From: Pedobacter sp. PF22-3
Lineage (GTDB): Bacteria > Bacteroidota > Bacteroidia > Sphingobacteriales > Sphingobacteriaceae
Direction: 5' to 3'
DNA length: 64,000 nucleotides
NCBI RefSeq assembly: GCF_026239555.1
Contig: NZ_JAPIVP010000006.1
Coordinates: 186,001-250,000 of the forward strand
The translations under genes and the position numbers were made by a program. The notes beneath the pieces were generated by a model. The model saw nothing but the letters and a program-made list of their open reading frames with translations. It had not been told where the DNA came from and did no database searches. Each line of letters opens with the position of its first letter. The stretch's first letter is position 1. Below are positions 59,555-64,000 of this stretch, in pieces.

Positions 59555-59590
59555 TTGTCAGTCTGAGCGGAGTTGAAGACCCTTATTCGA
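59555..59590. repeat. Short intergenic repeat (GTCAGTCTGAGCGGAGTTGA type)
   Basis: Within the 65-bp gap between the VIT1 and cupin genes lies GTCAGTCTGAGCGGAGTTGA followed by AGACCC, a form of the widespread Bacteroidota TGTCA-CTGAGCGNAGTCGAAG repeat. Confidence 0.5.
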
Positions 59591-59596
59591 ATATCA

Positions 59597-60019
59597 TCAT
59601 TTCTTTTCATAAACAATCAAAATCACCAGGTCATTGTCTGCATTTGGCGTAATACCATGTGAACTGCCTGGTCGGGTTAAAACAGCATCGCCTGGTTTAA
59701 CTGCAAAAGTTTTTCCATTCATTTGCATGGTCCCATTTCCGCTGATGACATAATAAATTTCATCTTCCTTTTGTAGGTGATAACCGATTGACGAACCCGG
59801 TTTTAAAATACGTTTTTTGAAAATAGTTTTGAGGTTTTTAGCTTGGGCAAAGAAATTAAAACCGATCGTTTTGCCTCCACCATTATGGGTGCCGGCTTCT
59901 TCTTTCGCTACTTCAGCATCGTTTTGCAAAATATATTTACTCGTATCGGCAGTTTGTGCTTTTGCTGCGATTGAAATAAAAAATGTGAAAAATAGTACGG
60001 ATAATGCTCTACTGGTCAT
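59597..60019 (-). CDS. Exported cupin-domain protein
   Basis: The 140-residue protein has a signal peptide (cleavage AKA|Q, 21/22) and one cupin beta-barrel (about 60-138). Cupin motif 1 is GYHLQKEDEIYYVISG, with a Lys and Gln replacing the usual first His residues; motif 2 is PGDAVLTRPGSSHGI with one His. Metal binding is therefore partial. It could be a sugar- or small-molecule-binding protein rather than an enzyme. Periplasmic. Confidence 0.85.
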   Translation of the reverse strand: MTSRALSVLFFTFFISIAAKAQTADTSKYILQNDAEVAKEEAGTHNGGGKTIGFNFFAQAKNLKTIFKKRILKPGSSIGYHLQKEDEIYYVISGNGTMQMNGKTFAVKPGDAVLTRPGSSHGITPNADNDLVILIVYEKK

Positions 60020-60052
60020 TTGGCTCGTTTTATAATAGTTATCGGGTTTAAG

Positions 60053-60945
60053 CTTTAGTCTTTCCGCTTTGGTCTCTAAAGGTAAATTTAAGCGTTTTGT
60101 CAGGGAGTTGCCAAAAGCCCCGCACCATTGTTACTAAACCCGATCGCAGTGGTTCCGGTCCTTCACCGGAAGTAACGGAGAGCGGGACTGAAGCGCACCA
60201 AAAGAACGTGACTGCTCATTTCCTAATCAATATAGAAGTGTTTTTTTGTAAATGAGCGATTTGTGGTTCTTGGCGGTCTTTAGTCCTGCCATCCACTGTA
60301 GCTCCGATAAAAGACCTGTGAAACAAGCAAGCACACCAAAATATAACATAAACAAGTGCTTAAATCGGAGGCTGCCGTTGCTGTCAGGTTTATAACCGAA
60401 GGCTTGCTCCTGATGTGGCGCCAGGAAAGGTCAAGCGTCGTTACCTCGCGCTTTTAACTTTAGTCTTTCTGCTTTGGTCTCTAAAGGTAAATTTAAGCGT
60501 TTTGTCAGGGAGTTGCCAAAAGCCCTGCACCATTGTTACTAAACCCGATCGCAGTGGTTCTGATTTTTCATCAGAAGTAACGGAGAGCGGGACTGATGCG
60601 CGCCAAAAGAACGGGACTGCTCATTTCCCAATCAAAAGAAAGAATATTTTTTGTAAATGAGCGATTTGTGGTTCTTGGCGGTCTTTAGCCCTGCCATCCA
60701 CTGTAGCTCCGATAAAAGACCTGTGAAACAAGCAAGCACACCAAAATATCACATAAACAAGTGCTTAAATCGGAGGCTGCCGTTGCTGTCAGGTTTATAA
60801 CCGAAGGCTTGCTCCTGATGTGGCGCCAGGAAAGGTGAAGCGTAGTTACCTCGCGCTTTTAACTTTAGTCTTTCCACTTTAGCCTTTAAGCTTTGGTCTT
60901 TAGTCTTTCCGCTTTAGTCTTCAGTCTTCCCGCTCCAGCCTAAAA
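60053..60945. repeat. Tandem duplication of a 405-bp unit (family C core) plus partial third copy
   Basis: CTTTAGTCTTTC starts unit 1 at 60053 and unit 2 at 60458; TAAACCCGATCGCAGTGG recurs at 60135 and 60540, so the period is 405 bp. A third, mostly word-repeat part runs from about 60863. Each unit has a variable hairpin (60153-60171; 60558-60576), an AGCGGGACTG core, and GCTCATTTCC...AAATGAGC inverted words. The open frame inside it is not taken as a gene. Confidence 0.85.
60153..60171. repeat. Hairpin in unit 1 of the 405-bp repeat
   Basis: TTCCGGT-CCTTC-ACCGGAA. The matching hairpin in unit 2 (60558-60576) is TTCTGAT-TTTTC-ATCAGAA. Two base pairs changed on both sides at once (C-G to T-A, G-C to A-T), which keeps the 7-bp stem. 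Confidence 0.85.
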
Positions 60946-60996
60946 CCATTTCCTTACATTTTCCTGAAAAAACGGACTAAATAATATGGTTTTAGA

Positions 60997-61027
60997 TTTG
61001 AATTCCAGTTCAATAATATTAGCTTTG
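60997..61027 (+). promoter_or_regulatory. Full Bacteroidota promoter for sucD
   Basis: TTTG (60997-61000), exactly 19 nt, then TAGCTTTG (61020-61027). This fits the TTTG-N19-TAnnTTTG consensus fully. The predicted leader is about 12-14 nt. Confidence 0.85.
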
Positions 61028-61046
61028 CACAAAAAAATATTGATAC

Positions 61047-61919
61047 ATGAGCGTTTTAGTAAATAAAGATTCTAAGGTTATCGTTCAGGGTTTTACCGGA
61101 AACGAAGGAACTTACCACGCTGAGCAGATGCTGGCCTATGGTACAAACGTAGTTGGTGGTGTAACACCTGGCAAAGGTGGGCAATTACATTTAGAAAAGC
61201 CTGTTTTTAATACTGTTAAAGATGCCGTTGATCAAACGGATGCAAATGTATCTATCATTTTTGTGCCACCGGCTTTTGCTGCTGATGCCATTATGGAAGC
61301 TGCCGAAGGTGGTATTAAAGTTATTGTTTGTATTACTGAAGGTATCCCTACAAAGGATATGATTCAGGTTAAAGAATATATTGCTGATCGTGATGTTACG
61401 CTTATCGGTCCTAATTGTCCGGGTGTAATTACTGCTGATGAAGCTAAAATTGGTATCATGCCAGGATTTATCTTCAAAAAAGGTCACGTAGGTGTGGTTT
61501 CTAAATCAGGAACTTTAACTTACGAAGCGGTAGACCAGGTGGTTAAAGCTGGTTTAGGTATTACTACTGCAATTGGTATTGGTGGCGATCCGATTATCGG
61601 AACACCGACTGTAGAAGCCGTTAAATTATTAATGAACGATCCTGAAACTCACGGTATCATCATGATTGGTGAAATTGGTGGTGGAATGGAAGCTGAAGCA
61701 GCCCGTTGGATCAAAGAAAACGGTACTAAACCTGTTGTTGGTTTTATTGCTGGTCAAACTGCGCCTCCGGGACGTAGAATGGGCCACGCAGGTGCTATTG
61801 TTGGCGGTGCTGATGATACTGCAGCTGCTAAAATGAAAATCATGCGTGAGTGTGGTATCCGTGTAGTAGAAAGTCCTGCTGAAATCGGTGCTGCAATGGC
61901 AGAAGAATTAGCAAAATAA
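61047..61919 (+). CDS. sucD: Succinyl-CoA ligase, alpha subunit
   Basis: With the beta subunit (SucC) it converts succinyl-CoA to succinate with NTP formation in the TCA cycle. The 290-residue protein has the CoA-binding domain ([20 protein letters not shown]) and the phospho-His H247 ([10 protein letters not shown]), matching H246 of E. coli SucD. sucC is not adjacent, so the two subunits are unlinked here. It has its own strong promoter and terminator. Confidence 0.97.
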   Translation: MSVLVNKDSKVIVQGFTGNEGTYHAEQMLAYGTNVVGGVTPGKGGQLHLEKPVFNTVKDAVDQTDANVSIIFVPPAFAADAIMEAAEGGIKVIVCITEGIPTKDMIQVKEYIADRDVTLIGPNCPGVITADEAKIGIMPGFIFKKGHVGVVSKSGTLTYEAVDQVVKAGLGITTAIGIGGDPIIGTPTVEAVKLLMNDPETHGIIMIGEIGGGMEAEAARWIKENGTKPVVGFIAGQTAPPGRRMGHAGAIVGGADDTAAAKMKIMRECGIRVVESPAEIGAAMAEELAK

Positions 61920-61940
61920 GATTTATAAATCTCTTTATAT

Positions 61941-61975
61941 AAAAGCGTTTCGATTAGTTTCGGGACGCTTTTTTT
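61941..61975 (+). terminator. Terminator after sucD
   Basis: The stem AAAGCGT/ACGCTTT plus inner CGA/TCG pairing is followed by a run of seven T residues. Confidence 0.85.
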
Positions 61976-62041
61976 GTTTTATTGTACTTTATAGTCATAA
62001 ATAAAGAGGGGAGAAAGTGTGAAGTGACAGGAGGTAATATT

Positions 62042-62071
62042 GCCGCGGAGACACAGAAGGGCACGGAAATA
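62042..62071. repeat. Left inverted-repeat arm of the GxxExxY cassette
   Basis: GCCGCGGAGACACAG followed by AAGGGCACGGAAAT. It pairs with the right arm at 62518-62546 with four mismatches and one one-base gap over about 28 bases. Confidence 0.7.
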
Positions 62072-62121
62072 AAAATGGGAGAATATTGGAATTATCATTA
62101 GATTAGTTCAAAATTATCGTT

Positions 62122-62514
62122 ATGGATTATAAAATAAAACAAGATAATTTTCCCTATAAAAATGAAACTGATTTAATTATTAATGCTGGAATTGAAGTTC
62201 ATAAGGATTTGGGTTGTGGTTTTCTTGAGATTGTTTATAAGGATGCGCTTTCTGTCGAATTTGAAAGCCGAGGATATTTTTATCAGAGAGAAAAACATTA
62301 TCCTATTTACTACAAGGATGTTTTACTTCCGCATAGCTTTTATGCTGATTTTGTAGTTTTTGATACTGTGGTTTTAGAAATTAAATCAAAAAGTGGAATA
62401 GCGAATGAAGATCTAGCTCAAACTATAAACTACTTGAAATGCTCGGAATGTAGCGTTGGCTTAGTATTAAACTTTGGCCAGCCCACTTTAGAAATAAGAC
62501 GAGTTGTTTTCTAA
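62122..62514 (+). CDS. GxxExxY-family protein, nuclease-like
   Basis: The 130-residue protein carries the naming motif G33-FL-E36-IV-Y39 (in LGCGFLEIVY). Later it has D76 and E86-x-K88 (YADFVVFDTVVLEIKSK), the order and spacing of a PD-(D/E)xK nuclease core (my reading). The segment LAQTINYLKCS and final GLVLNFGQP are also typical. The family occurs in many environmental genomes, often in several copies, with no assigned function. It is bracketed by inverted-repeat arms, the right arm starting 4 bp after the stop, so the gene plus arms (62042-62546) may move as one unit. Confidence 0.9.
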   Translation: MDYKIKQDNFPYKNETDLIINAGIEVHKDLGCGFLEIVYKDALSVEFESRGYFYQREKHYPIYYKDVLLPHSFYADFVVFDTVVLEIKSKSGIANEDLAQTINYLKCSECSVGLVLNFGQPTLEIRRVVF

Positions 62515-62517
62515 TCA

Positions 62518-62546
62518 TTTTTCCGTGTCTTCCGTGTTTCCGTGGC
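62518..62546. repeat. Right inverted-repeat arm of the GxxExxY cassette
   Basis: TTTTTCCGTGTCTTCC followed by GTGTTTCCGTGGC; its reverse complement matches the left arm at 62042-62071. The remaining 200 bp up to msrB hold only AT-rich text with AACTCC/AAACTG words. Confidence 0.7.
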
Positions 62547-62749
62547 AAAAAAAATGGCGGATAAAATTCAAAAAAACTTTCCAAGCCTTCCACGGCAAAC
62601 CAGCGATCTCTGGGATGATGGTATCTTTAGCATCTAAAACTGAAAACTCCAAACTTTCAACTGCAAACTGAATTATCATTCCTTTGTAAACACTACCCAA
62701 TATGCTAAAACCAGCAAACCAAAACAATATCTATAGCGTATATTGAGGT

Positions 62750-63253
62750 ATGAAAACGATGTTAAATAAACTATTTTTGCTTTCTGCTGTTGTTTTAATT
62801 ACAGGGCTTTCGGCCTGTGCGCAAAAGCAGGATAAGAAAGAAACAAAACAAGTAAAGGAAGCGGAACAAATTATACCCAAGAAAAAGATGAACTGGAATC
62901 CATTAACTCCCGAAGAAGAAAGAGTAATTGTAAATAAAGGTACCGAATACCCTGGTACAGGTAAATATGAGCATACCACAGATAAAGGAACTTACACCTG
63001 TAAACGTTGTAATGCACCGCTATACCGTTCAGAAAGTAAGTTCGACGCCCATTGTGGTTGGCCTGCTTTTGATGATGAAATTAAAGGTGCGGTAAAACGT
63101 ATTCCTGATGCTGATGGCTCACGTACAGAAATTGTTTGCGCCAATTGTGGTGCACACTTAGGTCACGTGTTTTTGGGTGAAGGATTTACCAATAAAGACA
63201 CCCGTCATTGCGTAAATTCGATCTCCATGAACTTCGTGCCTGATCAAAAATAA
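62750..63253 (+). CDS. msrB: Peptide methionine-(R)-sulfoxide reductase, lipoprotein form
   Basis: Repairs the R form of oxidised methionine. The 167-residue protein has a lipoprotein signal with lipobox LSAC (C23), so it is membrane-anchored outside the cytosol. The SelR domain (about 45-165) has zinc-binding C84/C87 (CKRC) and C130/C133 (CANC) and catalytic Cys C154 (RHCVNSISM). The reductant for a periplasmic MsrB is not in the window. Confidence 0.94.
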   Translation: MKTMLNKLFLLSAVVLITGLSACAQKQDKKETKQVKEAEQIIPKKKMNWNPLTPEEERVIVNKGTEYPGTGKYEHTTDKGTYTCKRCNAPLYRSESKFDAHCGWPAFDDEIKGAVKRIPDADGSRTEIVCANCGAHLGHVFLGEGFTNKDTRHCVNSISMNFVPDQK

Positions 63254-63363
63254 GGTAGGTGTAGAGGGGTTAGGTAAAGGTGTAAGGCGATAAGCTTTAC
63301 GCCTTTTTTAATGCACAAAAACAGCCTGTTTTTCCACAAATTATTGATTATAAACTAAATGCT

Positions 63364-63371
63364 TATATTTG
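63364..63371 (+). promoter_or_regulatory. -7 box (TATATTTG) for the RlpA-like gene
   Basis: Fits TAnnTTTG, 26 nt before the start; a TTG lies 17 nt further upstream (63344-63346). Confidence 0.6.
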
Positions 63372-63397
63372 CAGGCTCGATAAAGAAAATTTAGCCT

Positions 63398-63778
63398 ATG
63401 AAGTATCTGCTGTTATTAAGTTTTTGTTTCCTGTTTTTACAAGGTAAAGCACAAAAGTCTGATTTCTCAAATGAACCAGACAGTATCAAAAAAACAGTTC
63501 TCGCGACTTATTATCACAGAAAATTTGAAGGTCACCGAACCACGAGCGGCGCTAAATACCGTTATAAAAAACTAACAGCTGCTCATCGTACCCTGCCATT
63601 CGGCACTATGGTCAAGGTAACCAATCCGGATAACGGAAAATCAGTAACCGTGAAGGTAAATGATCGTGGTCCTTTCTCTAAAAGATTAGCTATAGATTTA
63701 TCTGAACGTGCTGCAAAACAGATTGGTATCTACAGCAAAGGCGTAGCCAAAGTAAGTCTCAGCTATACGGTTGAGTAA
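63398..63778 (+). CDS. RlpA-like double-psi beta-barrel protein
   Basis: The 126-residue exported protein has a signal peptide (cleavage GKA|Q, 18/19) and a single RlpA-like DPBB domain (about 35-124). Motifs: TYYHRKFEGHRTTSGAKY, LPFGTMVKVTNPDNGK, VKVNDRGPFSKRLAIDLS (with the catalytic-type Asp of lytic transglycosylases). It lacks the SPOR domain of E. coli RlpA, so it may not be septum-bound. Likely acts on peptidoglycan glycan strands. Confidence 0.92.
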   Translation: MKYLLLLSFCFLFLQGKAQKSDFSNEPDSIKKTVLATYYHRKFEGHRTTSGAKYRYKKLTAAHRTLPFGTMVKVTNPDNGKSVTVKVNDRGPFSKRLAIDLSERAAKQIGIYSKGVAKVSLSYTVE

Positions 63779-63974
63779 CACGCTTTTTAGCTTCATTTAG
63801 AACTTAAAATACTACTAAAATTTAAGTTATTAACACTCATTTTTGTTTGCTAAAGCCTTGAAAAGAAACGATTAGCTTTTTTTTCGCTTGAAAATGATAT
63901 TGGGCTGATCGTTTTTCCCCAGCAATTGGGTTGGGTGTTAACAACTTTGGTTCACTAAAAAGGCCCGCCGTGTA

Positions 63975-63982
63975 TATATTTG
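63975..63982 (+). promoter_or_regulatory. -7 box (TATATTTG) at the window end
   Basis: Fits TAnnTTTG and faces out of the window. The nearest TTTG is 25 nt upstream, farther than the usual 19-21. It probably serves a gene beyond position 64000. Confidence 0.4.
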
Positions 63983-64000
63983 TTACAACAAAGTTCTTTA

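Noticed and set aside
60415..60660. Open frame of 81 codons between cupin and sucD
   Set aside because: Falls inside the 405-bp tandem repeat and spans a unit boundary; no protein-like features.

Overview
The window reads as chromosomal DNA from a Bacteroidota bacterium of the Sphingobacteriaceae type, closest in feel to Pedobacter (inference; no search was run). The reasons are a SusC/SusD pair, GH97, GH29 and GH3 glycosidases, BshC of bacillithiol synthesis, a parA-parB-DUF5683-dapB-lepB string, TAnnTTTG promoter boxes (one with a TTTG element exactly 19 nt upstream), and exported proteins that almost all begin with Gln after signal peptidase cleavage. I saw no tRNA, rRNA, CRISPR array, prophage or transposase gene.

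Layout. 1-8.0 kb: a two-component pair (5'-truncated kinase plus receiver), an unknown protein, an ankyrin protein, two divergent DUF892 ferritin-like proteins, a large-subunit catalase, a small acidic protein and a short-chain dehydrogenase. 8.2-15.3 kb: a Tat-exported dehydrogenase, then treZ and a treY-malQ fusion that turn alpha-glucan into trehalose. Together these look like an oxidative/osmotic stress region. 15.6-23 kb: housekeeping and small conserved genes (adk, obgE, DUF218, YtxH, OsmC, DUF2130) and a GH97 alpha-glucosidase. 23.4-28.4 kb: a thioesterase, a membrane sensor kinase, a 1.5-kb array of 307-bp repeats, and an FMN reductase. 28.5-33.1 kb: chromosome partition, lysine pathway and signal peptidase genes. 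33.2-43.6 kb: a compact polysaccharide-utilisation locus (ROK regulator, SusC, SusD-like, GH29, GH3). 43.6-44.5 kb: gene-free DNA packed with MITE-like repeats. 44.5-53 kb: mainly minus-strand genes (Ldh2-type dehydrogenase, bshC, DEAD-box helicase, DUF2200, CrtO-like, DUF4256, DUF4293), then truA. 53-60 kb: an ABC exporter preceded by eleven perfect AAACCCT heptamers, isoaspartyl peptidase, a dicarboxylate symporter, rlmF, a VIT1-type transporter and a cupin. 60-64 kb: a 405-bp tandem duplication, sucD, a GxxExxY gene bracketed by inverted repeats, msrB and an RlpA-like protein.

The genes are mostly familiar. The unusual signal is in the DNA between them: at least five families of palindromic or inverted-repeat elements, a telomere-like heptamer tract touching a start codon, tandem repeat copies whose hairpin has compensatory base changes, a duplicated gene tail, and a nuclease-like GxxExxY gene that looks like a small cassette. 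No complete new defence or mobile system with dedicated proteins was found; the strongest candidates for something undescribed are the covarying 405-bp repeat and the GxxExxY cassette.
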